From contig OX344752.2 of assembly GCA_947034885.2 (NCBI GenBank), positions 6,262,001-6,326,000 of the forward strand: DNA of 64,000 nucleotides. Reading direction: 5' to 3'. Origin of the DNA: Thuidium tamariscinum (taxonomy: Eukaryota > Streptophyta > Bryopsida > Hypnales > Thuidiaceae). The notes under the pieces are model-generated. The model made no database searches. It was not told the DNA's origin and was given only the letters and a program-made list of their open reading frames with translations. This document shows positions 47,378-59,540 of the stretch, piece after piece. The position numbers and the translations under genes are program-made. Positions within the stretch are counted from its first letter, which is position 1, and each line of letters opens with the position of its first letter.

Positions 47378-49303
47378 TCATCTCAACTCACTGGCAGATT
47401 GGATTGCGGCGGGCTCATGCTGATCGCTGCTTGCACCAACTGGTTCTGCCGCATTGGAGTTACTTGGATTCGCTGCTCCACCAACATCATGCTTGCACAG
47501 GGGGCATGACGCATTAATCTTGAGCCACTTATCAACACACTCGACATGAAAATGATGTGTACAAGGCAGTTCCCTTAACTCCACACCATCCACATACTTC
47601 CCCAAGCAGATGCAACACAAAGCATCTTCAGCGGATATCTGCCTCTCCTTCTCGGTTCCAGGTGCCACAAATCCTCCTTCTCCCGCACTTTCTGAATCTG
47701 ATTCATTCTCATCCTTTTTGGCTTTCGTGACTTTCGAAGACTTGGCTTTAAACTTGTAAGTTGGAAGTGCTGAAATGACGTCCGCAGATGCACCTTTGGT
47801 CTGATTTGCATCCTCACGGAACCCCAACAATGCAATTATGCAGGGCAAGCAGCAGCATATAGTCGCACACAAGATAAACGGCATCGCATATCCAATGCAA
47901 CTGAATGTAAGGAAAACAATGCACAACCTGCTTGCAACAAAGGAAAACCCATGTCAGTGCGCAACTTCAGTTTAGCTTCCAGCAATCAAATCGCAAGCCC
48001 AACTTCAGGAATGGCAGGACCACACAAACATCTGTCTCCAAGGTTGAGGTCTACACCTGTACAAATTTGGGGCCTCGCTTGATGATGAGTGCCCACCAAA
48101 AACCCACACATTGCCAACCACAAACCAGACTGCAAAGAAACAATCCAGCACTATCTTGAACCTCTCAATGATAATCCTAATCCTGCACACACGACCAATT
48201 CATCATTCAATGCTCTTCCATCCCGCATTTGCTTAATCATGAGACCATTTAACAAACAAGAAGACAACGATGAAGCAGCCAATCCTCTTGTAAAGCGCCG
48301 CCACTCCTGTGCTCCTGCTCGACTGACTCTCGACAACGATCTGCCATAAAGACCAACTAGTCTCTATAACTAGTGATCAGAAAACAGAAACAGAAACAGA
48401 ATAATACCTGTCATCGGCAACTGAGCCGCGCTCCAGAGACCCTCGATTCCGAACTGTTTGTAAAACCTCATCTCGTGCAGCTGAAGGGCTTAGCGATCTA
48501 TAAGATGTAGCCCCAGATCCGCCAGATGGAGTCAGCGAAGAAGAGGGAGCTTGGGGAAGCGGGCTCTGCTCCCTAGAACGTACGAAGCGGTGCCTATAAC
48601 GCCAATAGAGTAGAGGCAAAGTAGCTAGGCATCCAACAGCATAGCCAATCACCCATACTTGCAGTGGCGCTTCTGGATGCTCATTTCTAGAGAGAGAAAG
48701 GACGATAATCGAAGCGATAATCTGACTGATTGTAATGGTAAGTTCGATGGTTATCCAGAGACCAGAATTCAATGGACTTGTTCTTTGTCGTGAATTGCGG
48801 ATTTGCGTGTTTGCTGATCTTGCCGAGGCAGTAGAAGCGTCTGAAGGAAAAGAAGGCTGTCCTCTTAATGACGAGTTTGCAGACAAACTTCTTGACAGCG
48901 TCTCCCCTGCATTAAATAGGAATGTAAAGCCACTCTATCTTGATCAGTGATGCGCTATAAAAATTGGCACGTGGAGATTCACATTGGATAGTAAGGGTAG
49001 CAATTCAGTTTCCTACCAAGGGAGTAAAAATGAGAGCATCTGATATTTTGAACTGCAAGACACCGCAAGAAGACAGCTAAAATTTTGAATACCTGTAGAA
49101 GCTCCCTCTTGTGTTACGGATGGAGAACTCAAGCTTCGAAAAAGTACTCCGTTCTCGACACTCGAAGAAGCGAAGGAAGTACCGGTATCAGGTCGAATAG
49201 ACACAACATGCTCATGTTGGGCGGAAGGTTGTTGATCCATTAGCAAGGGAGATGTGTCACTTGTCTGAGATTCAAGATCCAAGTCCTCACACCGACCGGC
49301 CAT
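47378..49303 (-). CDS. Multi-pass membrane RING-H2 E3 ubiquitin ligase, 4 exons, 461 aa
   Basis: Minus-strand exons 49303-49093, 48906-48408, 48182-48057 and 47927-47378 join in phase across GT..AG introns and total 1386 nt. The N-terminus (residues 1-100) is Ser-rich and polar. Hydrophobic segments follow at about [56 protein letters not shown], and a long [20 protein letters not shown] region running into a Cys-rich stretch. A C-terminal RING-H2 finger has C383, C386, C401, H403, H406, C409, C420 and C423. The layout and the [17 protein letters not shown] and [12 protein letters not shown] text match the plant family of At1g12760/At4g11680-type ligases, whose substrates are mostly unknown. 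Members transfer ubiquitin from an E2 to target proteins at membranes. The start ATG at 49303 opens [12 protein letters not shown] with no competing upstream ATG seen in frame. Confidence 0.85.
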
Positions 49304-51250
49304 GGAAGTTCACAAAGCCGCCCTCCAACCTAGGAAGGGTAACGAAACACAACCCGTCCGTCTTGACTCCAGAGCGGCAAAAGCTAATTAGACGGCAAAT
49401 TTTCGAAAGCTGTCAGTCGTCAGCTGGAAATTCCAAACTGGCAAGTTCAGCCCCCAAAGCCCAGATATTTATAACGTAGTCGCTTCTCCTTCTCGAATCG
49501 ATGGCGCAGACACGGAAGCTGCAGATACTGTAGTGTTCCAATGGCGAAGATGATAGACTATCTAAAAGTTAGGAATTTAGAGTGGATCGTCGACTGCTGA
49601 CTCTAATGCAAGAACGTGGGCATAGGCGCTGCGAAGCGGTATCCACTTCACGTCTTCTTCATGCAATCGAGGCTGTAGAACGAGAAGCTCCAATCGCCAT
49701 TATAAGCCCTATCAGCAGATCAAATGTAAACAACTAGTCAGGTCAGATTCCTATTAACGTTCAAGTTAATACAAAGACTAATATCAGCGAAATCACTGAT
49801 AGGCTCAATTCAGACAGTCTCGTGAAGAAATCGAATTCAATCTCGCTGAACTGTTACGAAAAATATTTTCATTCTAGAATGATGTTGACAATCCAGCATC
49901 CTAAATCGAGTACTAGGTTATAAATCCCATTAGATTGCGGCGACAAATTGAGACAGCTGAGCTACTCCTCAATACGGTTACTGCTACACAACTAATGAGA
50001 TGGCTATATGAAACAACTGCGTAATTCAAAATAAAGTCAACAGAGACACAAGAAATAAATGTTCGCAGCCAATGGAGGAAATGCAAGCGGGTAAATTCTC
50101 ATTCACGTGGAATGTCTTCAACAAAGAACCCTAGAACTCGTCATAACGTTCTAGAGCACAAACTTACCAGCAGGATTCAAATTGCCAGTATTCAACGATT
50201 CACTACGAAATGTGCTCTCTACACAAAGGATGGCATGCCCTATCAAAACCGATCACGCCATAATGTCCCACAACAAGCTCCAGTAAAACAAGGAGTGAAA
50301 ACAAGTAATGAAAGAAGTCAAAGTATCACATCAACATATGAAAAGTAACCTGTAATCTAAAAGGATATTAAATTTGAGTAAGTGTACAAATCTAAATTTT
50401 CATTGGCATACTAAATAGACTACGGATGCGTGTTGTGCAAGAACATCTAAAACCCTAACGCAGTAGAGCCGACAAGCATCACTCAGTTTCACTTAGAAAC
50501 ACAGAAAACAAAATGCACAGACCGGTAGGCCAGCACCGCGGAAATTGAAGCGCGCAAAACTCACTGTCGGCAGCACTTTCACGCTAAATCTCCAAATCCA
50601 AAGCAAAATCAACACCAGAAACGCATTCCAAATCTTCAATCCCAACCTCGATCACAAACTAATTGAAAATGACTCCCAAGTAAGAAACCAGACTCCTGTT
50701 ACCGATCAAAACTCCGGACACCAAATTCCGAACGCCAAATTCACGACCTACACAAATCTACACCAGGTCGGCGCTGGGGTCAGCCGGGATCGACTTCGCC
50801 AGAGCGACCACAGAACCTCGACGCCAAGAACACAGGAACAAGAAGAGGAATAATCGGTAAGAGCGCATACATAGCGGGCTAGCTTGCCGGGATGCACTGG
50901 AAAGCATATTTGAAAGCCACGGGAGCCGCAGCATCATGTGAAGGCGATATCGGAAGTCGCAGGCCTGAACTGAACGAGGAGAGGCGATGTTGCTCGCTTA
51001 GGGCGCCATAGCAACAAAGATGCGCAGCAGCAGTGAGTCATCGTCTTCACTCTCTCCAAGTGCCCTTGCCTCTCTGGCTCCGGCGCCGGCCGTCCGCTCG
51101 AAACTGACGGATACAAAAATCTGAGGAAGAGGTTGACACGACGGGAGACGGCTCCGTCGATGGAACTTCGTCGTTCTGTGGCCGACGCAGATCGTTGATG
51201 GGGGCTGCAGTGCGTCTTCGTCCTTAAGTCGCATCCTTCATGGCGGGGTA
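49304..51250 (-). promoter_or_regulatory. 5' leader and promoter region of the RING gene
   Basis: Non-repetitive, moderately GC-rich sequence extends from the RING start to about 51.25 kb, where the AT-rich desert resumes. The CpG-rich part at 50.8-51.24 kb looks like a transcription start region, with a long spliced or unspliced leader between. Open frames here are short and match nothing. No TATA box was identified. Confidence 0.35.
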
Positions 51251-52611
51251 TCTTTTTCGTTCGCCATTTGAAAATTAACTACGGAGTAGAATTTAACATC
51301 CCCCTAAGTCAGTTTCTTGAACACATGTGTGTCAAAATGGTTTACTTTTGGAATTTGGGTTGTGTAAATTATCACTTTTAATTTTCAAATTACTAGAGAA
51401 AACTATGGTGCTTTAGATTTCACAACAAACTAAAAATCGTAAAAAACAATTTTAATTGTTTTCTGCATATTGGTCTACAAATTTAGCAAACATTAGAGAT
51501 GCTTTAGATTTTGATTAATCATTTATGAAATTGACCTAAAGGTAGTGTAGTTTGGATCATTTTGAGGCAATTTTTGAGTTTTTCTTAAAGATGACTAGAG
51601 TTAAAGAAATGTCCAAATTCCATTATATGATGAAACAAAATTTTCACTTATTTTAAAAAAAATTTGTATTATTCATAAATTGAAAAATTGAAACTTCAAC
51701 ACTTTTATTGAAAAGGAATTTATCTAAGTATTGTATTAGCTACATGCAAAGTTTGATTTGGTTAGGTTAAAGGTAGTATCTTTGTGATTTTGTTTAAATG
51801 ACCCAAACGATAAATATGCAATACCTATCAACTATCCTTGAACTCCTTTATCATCCCAAAAGACCAAGATTGTTTGTATGCAATGCCCATTAATCTTCTC
51901 AATAAATCTCACTTCTATCCAAGAAGACAAGAATATATGGTGCAAAAAACTCTAATGTTATTCTTTATAATGCAATACAAAGCTTAACAACAAAGTTGTA
52001 AGAATTACACTAGCAAATTTGTGTTTTCTCCCAGCTAGCCTTCAATAAATACTATTATCATGTCTTGAAGTTTCATCATATAAAAAAAATTAGTTAGGAC
52101 TCTCTTGAAGGTACTTGAAGAAATCCCAAGGATTACTAGGAGGCTTTTGAATCCATTAATTTGGTCTAAATGCTTACTTAAGGATTCAATGCAAGTAGCC
52201 AGACAATTATCATAGGAGTCCTCTAGAATTCTAGGTGGATGTATCAATCACTCAAATAAGGTTTGACTTTTGTAAAATTCAATAAGGTAGAGTGAAGATA
52301 AACATCTTGTTTTGGTATTTGACATTAACATTTTTTGGACTTTGGGGGCCCCTTTATTGTATCTTTGCATCATTAATGCTTAATATATATTTCAATACAT
52401 TACAATAATATATGTATCTATGATTCTTTTTAATTTGAATTGCAAAAGGGATATTGTTTAAAAAATACTCAATTAGCCAAAAATAGATGTTTGTGAGCAT
52501 GGCTTATATATTGTCTATAATAAAGTTTCAAAAATAAATAAATTTGGATATTTGGGATTTGAAAATGTTAACAATCAATGTTTTTATTTCTAATCCATAT
52601 AATTATAGGTG

Positions 52612-52615
<4 letters not shown>
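51251..52615. other. AT-rich intergenic sequence, no gene recognised
   Basis: No feature beyond low-complexity tracts; a minus-strand frame at 52035-52247 is domain-free. Confidence 0.4.

Positions 52616-52660
<45 letters not shown>
52616..52660. repeat. (TA)n microsatellite
   Basis: An uninterrupted TA dinucleotide run of about 44 bases. Confidence 0.9.
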
Positions 52661-52662
<2 letters not shown>

Positions 52663-52924
52663 TGACTCAAGAAATTGAAATCTAAAAACCTTCACTAAAT
52701 TTTTTTGACATTCTAACATTGTGAAGTTTACTTTTGGCATGATAAACAAAACTTGGGGTCATCTAGGTTGTATTTTGGCATATTATGTTAGCATCAAAAC
52801 ATGAGTTTCTCATTCCTTGACTTCTCTTGTGCATTTTGTGCTCCAAATATTTCAATTTAGTTTATTAAAGACAAACTCAAAAATTTGATTGCAATAGTCA
52901 TTGATGGAATAAAAACTACTTCAA

Positions 52925-53560
52925 ATCTTTGTTTTTTTAAAGATTAACTCCTAGAATGCCAAAGATTTTTTATTTAGTTTCTTAGAATTTCTTCTAAATT
53001 AAACAAAAACTTGAAGATTCATCATTTTTTTGGATTTAAGCCTCATAAATTCAAATTAGTTATAGATTATACAAAAATAGAGATGTAACAATTCAACTTA
53101 TAGATTGAAAGATAAAAATGTTTGATCAAGAAGGTTTTAAAATTGAAGAAGTAATATGAAATTCATTAACCCTTTAATACATATCAAATTTAAAATTGAG
53201 ATGATGAAAAAAAATACACAGTTAAATGGCATAATGCTCTACACTACAATTTTTTTAAATGTATGATCAATGTGATTTCTCCTTCAAGATCTATTGTATT
53301 TGAGGCTTAATTCCTAGAGTCTTTAACACTAGAAAATCAAGATTTGTAATGAATACTCTTGTACAAAATTTTGCAATGTATAGAAAAATAATAAAACATT
53401 CACTTTTAAAATCCAACTTTTTAATGCTAAAAATAGACTTAAAAAACTACTCACTCTTTAAAAGAGATATTGAAAATAGTAAATGTGTGGGGTTTTATTT
53501 GACTTCGAAGATTTGTTGATGCCAAAACGTGGTGCCCCTTGAGCATTTAGGGGGTTTAAG
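52925..53560 (+). repeat. Dispersed repeat family R5, copy 3
   Basis: It matches the copies at 30485 and 41350: GATTAACTCCTAGAATGCCA start, TATAGATTGAAAGATAAAAA block, and AAATCAAGATTTGTAATGAA near the end. Non-coding. Confidence 0.5.
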
Positions 53561-53599
53561 GAAATGAAATTATTATTATTTTTAAATAATTTTCACTGA

Positions 53600-54707
53600 T
53601 GGAGGAAGAGGTTTAGTATCAACCCTGAATGGCGAAAGCATCGTCGTCTTCGTCGCCGTCGTCGTGGAAGCAGGCGACGGAGCAACGGCACAACGGCAGA
53701 TAAGTCACGAGCCTCGCCGACCACCACACAATCCACGTTAACCACCCACGCTTCGGCCATTCCTCTTTTCATCTCACGCAGGCGAGCTACTGGATTATCG
53801 TATCAGAATGTAGGTCGTAGTATTGCAACCTTCTGTTCTGTAATGTCGGCTTAAACACGGGTTCGGAACACAATCGAAACGCTCCTTGCAATTTTTCATT
53901 GCCAGTTCTGCAGCTGCCAGAATCCATTTTCCTGGTGAGCTTTGTCTTTGTGCACTCATGGTGATGTACGTGAAAATCTCGTGTTTCATAACTCCAGAAT
54001 TATGTCCTAAAATCTATGATAGATACGGTATGAGGTTTAGCCTGGCGATTCAAATTGCGCCAATTTCACTGGAATCTGCTATTTTGATTAGTAGGAGGTG
54101 GCTCTTATGTTTATAATAATGTTGTTAATCTCATAAATTCAGTCGTTGTGTTCCGCGAGGGTTGATTTAGAGGAAGTTCTTGGTAGCAAACGAATTTGAG
54201 CGGGGTTGGATTTTTAGCATCGCTGAGCCGTGTCTTTGTCTGCCATGGAATGGTGAGGCCTTGGATTGGTGAAAATTGGTGTAGTGGCGTGGTTTTTGGG
54301 GGAGTTCTAGCGATCGAGTTGCGATTCTACTCGCTGTGGAGGTGTTGTAACGAGTTTTTGTTTCAGATGGAGCAGTTCGTAGTGATGTGAAGCTTTAAGC
54401 GATGAACTGCAGAGAACTTGTTGAGAAAACCTAATTTGATACTCCTTTGTTCCAATGCAATGTCATCCTGCTTTGTGAGCATTGGTTAATCAGGGTATGG
54501 GAAGAGAACGCTGAGAGTTGAACCAACGTATTCGATTTTTCTTCAGGACAAGACGCATTTGTGAAAAACGAGTGGACATCATTTTCGAGAAAATTTTCTT
54601 AATAATTGCGGCTTATATCGTCGTCGGTATTGGCAATGTGTCTTCTGTCGCTTGTATAACCGCTTTTTTTACGTTTCAGCTTCTTTGCAGGCAGGAGCCG
54701 TGGCACC
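53600..54707 (+). promoter_or_regulatory. Promoter and probable intron-containing leader of cpLEPA
   Basis: Composition changes from AT-rich to gene-like near 53.6 kb. A strong acceptor context (TTTCAGCTTCTTTGCAG ending about 54690) sits 18 bases before the LEPA start codon, implying an intron in the 5' UTR. A candidate donor, CCTGGTGAGCTTT, lies near 53931. A short open frame beginning at 53630 (MAKASSSSSPSSW..., 22 codons) could be an upstream ORF if the transcript starts far enough upstream. No TATA box was identified with confidence. Confidence 0.4.
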
Positions 54708-56918
54708 ATGGCAGCTGCCACCCTTTCTAGTGCGGCTTGTATCTCACAGTCTGCGCATGGATCCATCTTCTCAACCCGCTGTTCATCTGAAGCCAGCCCT
54801 CGACAGCAGCCTTCGATTTCAAGCCGATGCGCTGTACGAGTAGGGAAAAGACAGCTTAGGAGAGCATTTAGCAGGTCGGGGAACAGGTATCTACAGGAAT
54901 TGGAAGCTGGTCGCTCACTCTTGAAAAGGGTTACGTTGCGAGGAGATTGGGATTCTAGGTTGGTAGCAAAAGATCAATATCCAAGGCAGGGCATACGAGC
55001 TACTGGGGCAATCGAAGCAAAGCCTGAAAATTCTGCGAAAGATACCCCAGAAGAAGGGAACGCTGGCACAAGAGGCGTAGACAATGGAAAGGACCGACTG
55101 TCCAAAGTTCCAATCTCACACATCAGAAACTTTTCGATAATCGCACATATTGATCACGGGAAGTCAACATTAGCCGACAAGTTGCTGCAGACGACGGGTA
55201 CAGTCCTTGCACGAGAAATGAAAGAGCAGTTTCTGGACAACATGGACTTGGAGCGAGAGAGGGGCATTACCATCAAGCTTCAAGCAGCTCGGATGCGCTA
55301 TGTAGATGATGACACTCGCGAAGCCTACTGCTTGAATCTGATCGACACTCCAGGACATGTGGACTTCTCGTACGAGGTGTCCAGGTCTTTGGCAGCTTGT
55401 GAAGGTGCTCTCTTAGTGGTTGACGCCTCTCAAGGTGTTGAGGCTCAGACTCTAGCGAACGTGTATTTAGCTCTTGAGTCAAATCTAGAAATCATTCCTG
55501 TGCTCAATAAGATCGACCTTCCTGGAGCAGACCCTGAGCGAGTGCGGAGAGAGATTGAGGAAATAATAGGTCTAGATTGCAGTGAAGCCATTCTTTGCTC
55601 TGCGAAGGAGGGACTAGGAATTCCTGAGATCCTAAAGGCAGTGGTTAAGAAGATTCCTCCACCAAAACAGACAGCTGAAGAGCCTCTCCGCGCCTTGATT
55701 TTCGACTCTTACTATGATCCCTACCGGGGAGTCGTTGTGTATTTCCGAGTCATGGATGGGGTTGTGAAGAAAGGGGATTATGTCCAGTTCATGGCTAGTG
55801 GGAAGGAGTATCAGGTAGACGAGGTGGGAGTTTTGTCTCCTATTCAAATGCCAGTGAAAGAGCTGTTTGCTGGCGAGGTGGGTTATTTGTCTGCATCCAT
55901 CAGATCCGTGGCTGATGCAAGAGTTGGGGACACCATCACCACTGTTTCCCGAAAAGCTACTGAGGCTCTACCCGGGTACCAACTGGCGACACCTATGGTG
56001 TTTTGTGGGCTATTTCCTATTGATGCAGATGAATTTGTGGAGCTACGAGAAGCTCTTGAGAAGTTGCAGTTGAACGATGCGGCACTTCAGTTTGAGCCAG
56101 AAACTTCCAGTGCCATGGGCTTCGGTTTTCGATGTGGCTTCCTGGGTCTTCTGCATATGGAGATTGTGCAGGAAAGGTTAGAAAGAGAGTACAACCTTAA
56201 CCTTATCACTACTGCTCCCAGTGTGGTATATCGAGTGCACTGTAGTGATGGCAGTGTAATCGAATGTTCAAATCCTTCTGCTCTGCCAGAGGCTGGAAAG
56301 CGCAGGGCCATCGAAGAGCCTTTTGTAAGAATTGAGCTGCTTACACCGAAAGACTACATCGGTCCCCTGATGGAACTAGCCCAAGAAAGGCGTGGGGAAT
56401 TTAAGGAAATGAAGTTCATCACTGAGAATCGGGCTTCGTTGGTGTACGTGATGCCCTTGGGAGAGATGGTAGGAGACTTTTTCGATCAGCTGAAGTCACG
56501 AAGCAAGGGCTATGCTAGCATGGAGTATTCTGTGAAGGGTTATCGAGAAAGCAAGTTGGTGAAGCTTGACATTTTGATCAACGAAGAACCGGTTGACCCC
56601 CTTGCAGTCATTGTGCACCAGGATAAGGCTTACAGTGTTGGTAGGGCACTTACTCAGAGACTAAAGAAGTTGATTCCCCGTCAGATGTTCAAGATCCCAA
56701 TTCAAGCTTGTATTGGCTCCAAGATCATTGCTAGCGAGGCAATTACCGCCATGCGGAAAGATGTGCTGGCGAAATGCTACGGTGGAGATATCACGCGTAA
56801 GAAGAAGCTGTTGAAAAAGCAAGCCGAGGGTAAGAAACGCATGAAGTCGGTGGGCAGAGTGGACGTTCCTCAAGACGCTTTCATGGCCATTCTAAGGTTG
56901 GAGAAAGAAGTTGTGTAA
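54708..56918 (+). CDS. LEPA: Chloroplast-type elongation factor 4 (LEPA), 736 aa, intronless CDS
   Basis: A translational GTPase of the EF4/LepA family, which acts on the organellar ribosome and can back-translocate tRNAs on stalled ribosomes. The first ~135 residues are Ser/Arg-rich with few acids, as in a plastid transit peptide. The mature part opens with [18 protein letters not shown]. GTPase motifs: P-loop AHIDHGKST (146-154), RGITI (185-189), DTPGH (213-217) and NKID (267-270). Domain II, the EF-G-like domains and the LepA-specific C-terminus follow, with [15 protein letters not shown] and a basic tail rich in KKK, and the protein ends [17 protein letters not shown]. Family members without a transit peptide are about 600 residues, which fits. 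The plastid assignment rather than mitochondrial (GUF1) rests on similarity to cyanobacterial/plastid LepA as I remember it. The start at 54708 is the first ATG after the acceptor. Confidence 0.92.
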   Translation: MAAATLSSAACISQSAHGSIFSTRCSSEASPRQQPSISSRCAVRVGKRQLRRAFSRSGNRYLQELEAGRSLLKRVTLRGDWDSRLVAKDQYPRQGIRATGAIEAKPENSAKDTPEEGNAGTRGVDNGKDRLSKVPISHIRNFSIIAHIDHGKSTLADKLLQTTGTVLAREMKEQFLDNMDLERERGITIKLQAARMRYVDDDTREAYCLNLIDTPGHVDFSYEVSRSLAACEGALLVVDASQGVEAQTLANVYLALESNLEIIPVLNKIDLPGADPERVRREIEEIIGLDCSEAILCSAKEGLGIPEILKAVVKKIPPPKQTAEEPLRALIFDSYYDPYRGVVVYFRVMDGVVKKGDYVQFMASGKEYQVDEVGVLSPIQMPVKELFAGEVGYLSASIRSVADARVGDTITTVSRKATEALPGYQLATPMVFCGLFPIDADEFVELREALEKLQLNDAALQFEPETSSAMGFGFRCGFLGLLHMEIVQERLEREYNLNLITTAPSVVYRVHCSDGSVIECSNPSALPEAGKRRAIEEPFVRIELLTPKDYIGPLMELAQERRGEFKEMKFITENRASLVYVMPLGEMVGDFFDQLKSRSKGYASMEYSVKGYRESKLVKLDILINEEPVDPLAVIVHQDKAYSVGRALTQRLKKLIPRQMFKIPIQACIGSKIIASEAITAMRKDVLAKCYGGDITRKKKLLKKQAEGKKRMKSVGRVDVPQDAFMAILRLEKEVV

Positions 56919-57280
56919 ACTAGTTAGGTATTGTTTTCGCCCTCCACTCATTTGACAAAAATTTAAAAATTGCCATGAAATTGTGGCTTTTCAATTAGAG
57001 TGTTTCTGGTGTGTTCTCAAACGCTACCTATGCTGGTCCTGGGTATGCCCTGCCGTTTCTCATTGCTTCACAGCTTCCCTGAATGTTCCCAAGTGTTGAG
57101 CAGAATGGTAAGTGTTTGAGGGAAAGCAGGGACTTGACCTGGAACATGCTCGGATTCGAGCAATGTCACCAGGCTGTGAAGGGATGGCAGTTAGGTCTTT
57201 TGGCCCTGTTTGTCCCTTAAAAATGAAGTCGTTAATGGCAGTTGCAAGGTATAGCTTGTGGAACGTGATGGATTTGATGT
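56919..57280 (+). other. 3' flank of LEPA and upstream region of the U2-like sequence
   Basis: The first part should contain the LEPA 3' UTR. Immediately before the U2-like sequence, GGTATAGC (about 57248-57255) lies near -30, where a TATA box sits in plant snRNA genes. GTCCCTTAAAA (57212-57222) lies near -70, where the upstream sequence element GTCCCACATCG is expected, but only its first five bases match. Confidence 0.35.
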
Positions 57281-57473
57281 AAACCTTTCTTGGCCTTTTG
57301 GCTAAGATCAAGTTTAGTGTCTGTTCTTATTAGTCTTATATCTGACACGAAACTCATCGGGCTTCATGATATTAATCTAATTTTTCTTGGGTGCGCGCTC
57401 ATCTGGTAGCTTGCTGCCTGAGCCCGTGCACGTCGCCCTAACATTGCACTACCTCCTTGGCTGGCGAAACCCT
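57281..57473 (+). ncRNA. U2 snRNA-like sequence, possibly a pseudogene or divergent copy
   Basis: The first 30 bases match plant U2 closely: CCTTTCTTGGCCTTTTGGCT then AAGATCAAG, the segment that forms the U2/U6 helix and stem I. CTGTTCTTAT and TATCTGA-type segments follow, then an Sm-like site AATTTTTCTTGGG, then a 3' stem with GGTAGCTTGCTGCC and TCGCCCTAACATTGCACTAC. Length (about 193) fits U2 (about 196). The segment that pairs with intron branch sites reads TTAGTG (57314-57319) instead of GTAGTA, and the upstream promoter element is poor. It may be a decayed U2 copy, or a variant U2 if expressed. Confidence 0.75.
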
Positions 57474-57844
57474 TCCTTTCCTAAAAGAACCTAAACAATC
57501 TCTGAAACCCGAACAAAACGATAAGTTACCGCTTCTTAACTCCTAAATGACCAAGCATGTTCTGGTGTCGACTAAACTTTGAAGTTGAATCAGATCTTCT
57601 CAAAGTACTATTTTTGGCATTCTCTTCTTTTGCTGAATACCCATTAAGTCTACTTAAAGCATCAAAAATCTGATTTGGAAATAAATTGTTTTTCATTTTT
57701 CTATTGAAGATTTTATGGAAGGTTGCAATCTAAATTTTTTTAGTATGACAAGCTCTTGGAGATGAGCCTCAAATACATTGGATCTAGGGGGGAAGGTCAC
57801 ATTGAAAATTTATTTTAAAAAATTGTAGAATCCATACCTTGATA

Positions 57845-58580
57845 TATTGTATAGATTGCTTGTTTGTTACATTGAGATTATCTTGGATTGTGCATCCCTT
57901 AGTTGTATTCTTGGTATCATCAGAAAGTCCTTGGTGAGGAGGGGTGCATGGGCTTTGTTTTGTAGTGTTCCAACCTACAATGGAAAAGTTATTGAATTTA
58001 AAAAAAAATTATGGTTTAAAAAATTTTAAAAATATTTTTACTTTGATTTTGATTGTGGCAATGCTACAAGGCACATTGATAAGAATATTAATCATCTAGA
58101 CCTCAAGATAGGCTATTTATTGTTTTGTTTGTTACAATGAGATTTTATGAACCATACATCTTCTAGTCATATTTTTGGTATTGTTAAAAAGCCCTCAATG
58201 AGGAGTGATGCATGGGCTTCATATAGAGAAAGTTATTGAATTTTGAAATTTTTATGAATTAAAAATTTAGAAAATAGCTTTTATTTTTTATTTTAGGTGT
58301 AGCAATCACAAGGTACACTAGTAATCATCATCATCATCATTTTTCTTAAGATAGGTCATTTGTTGATTTGTTATATTGAAATCTTCTGGATTGTGTACTC
58401 CTCAAGTGCATTCTTGGTACCATTAGAAAGCCCTTAGTGAGGAAGGGTGTACAGACTTTGTTTTACAGATTTTAGACCTATTGTGGAAAAATTAAGGATT
58501 TTTAAAATTATTTTTGGCTTAAAAAAATTAAAAAAATACCTTTACTTTGATTTTGTTGTAGCAATGACACAAGGTACACT
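57845..58580 (+). repeat. Three-unit tandem repeat, about 245-260 bp per unit
   Basis: Three diverged units begin near 57858, 58119 and 58361. Each has a TTTGTTACATTGAGAT-like block, then TATTCTTGGTATCATCAGAA-like, then GTGAGGAGGGGTGCATGGGC-like, an A/T-rich middle, and a CTTTGATTTTGATTGTGGCAA / ACAAGGTACAC end. The third unit ends where the CACTA-ended element begins. An (ATC)n run lies in the second unit (about 58326-58340). Confidence 0.6.
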
Positions 58581-58581
58581 A

Positions 58582-59207
58582 CACTAAAAAGGGTATTTAG
58601 TTTTGGCAACACTATTTGCTAACCATGACACTAAATATCATTTACCCTACTAAAGTAAGTAATACTAAATGTAATTTCTAACACTAAAAGTACTCTATGG
58701 TAAATCTGAAATATGAAGAGGTTTACATTTAGTGTTAGAAGGTAAAAAGTGACATAAGAAGATTTTTAGCTGGTTTACAAGACTGCGAGTTTCCAAACGC
58801 TGGGAACGCATTGAGAACTCTAGGAACGTAGTGCTGATGTGGTCGAGCGATTGCCACGTCAGAAAATATTAATTAATTAATAATAATTTTTAAATCTTGA
58901 ATTTTAAAAAAAAATCATTTTCTTTATTTTTTAAACATTCTGAATTTTTTTTTAATTATTATTTTTTTTTTTCAAAATTCAAAAATTCAGACCAACAGGG
59001 GGCTGCTCTACAACAATGGGAACAATTTCTGGGAACACCCCTGAAACAATCTTCTTTAGGGCCAGAAATCCTCTTATGAGACAACACAAAGGCGGCGCAT
59101 TGAAGTTTAGCATTCCACTAATCATCCTAAAATTGACATTTAGTGTAAGGTCAAGTAGGGTGGTAATTACACTAAATGTAATCCAACACTAAATACCCTT
59201 TTTAGTG
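58582..59207. mobile_element. CACTA-ended TIR element containing another element
   Basis: It begins CACTAAAAAGGGTATTTAGT and ends ACTAAATACCCTTTTTAGTG, inverted repeats of about 20 bp. Additional subterminal inverted copies of CACTAAATGT-type motifs occur. TA lies on both sides (58580-58581 and 59208-59209). A clean 3-bp duplication is not seen. Inside is the R9 element at 58753-59078. Without it the element is about 300 bp and non-coding. Confidence 0.6.
58753..59078. mobile_element. Family R9 TIR element, copy 2, nested
   Basis: The left end CATAAGAAGATTTTT and right end ATCCTCTTATG are imperfect inverted repeats. Interior order matches 33326-33625: GACTGCGAGTTTCCAAACGC, TGCCACGTCAG, an A/T-only centre, then CAGACCAACAGGGGGCTGCT and GAACAATTTCTGGGAACA. 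Non-coding. Confidence 0.6.
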
Positions 59208-59540
59208 TAGTAGATTTTGAGAAGTCATATGTTAATTATGGTTATGCATCTTACATTTTTTATCCTCATATTTTTTCCATGACCTCAATTTAAGATTTGA
59301 TATGTAAAAAAAAGACTAAAAGTCTTCAAATAACTTTCATGGTTTTAACTCTCTTGATCAAACATTATAATCTTTTAATCCATGAGTGATATTGTTCTTT
59401 TTTCTTTTCATGTGTGGTCCATAACACTTCTAGTTTGACTTTGTATGGTTATAGTTCTTAAAAAATTGATAAGACTCATCAAAACTCAAGCTTTTTGTTC
59501 TTTTTTTTTCAAATTCAAGCAAATCCAGAAGGCCTTAGGT

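Larger units (their letters stand above)
57535..59540 (-). repeat. Inverted copy of family R5, split by tandem repeats and nested elements
   Basis: 57535-57840 and 59212-59540 match family R5 in reverse, for example ATTGAAGATTTTATGGAAGG, CTCAAATACATTGGATCTAG, CATATTTTTTCCATGACCTC and CTTTTAATCCATGAGTGATA. Between them lie a three-unit tandem array and a TIR element, so the original repeat has been invaded or expanded. Confidence 0.45.
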
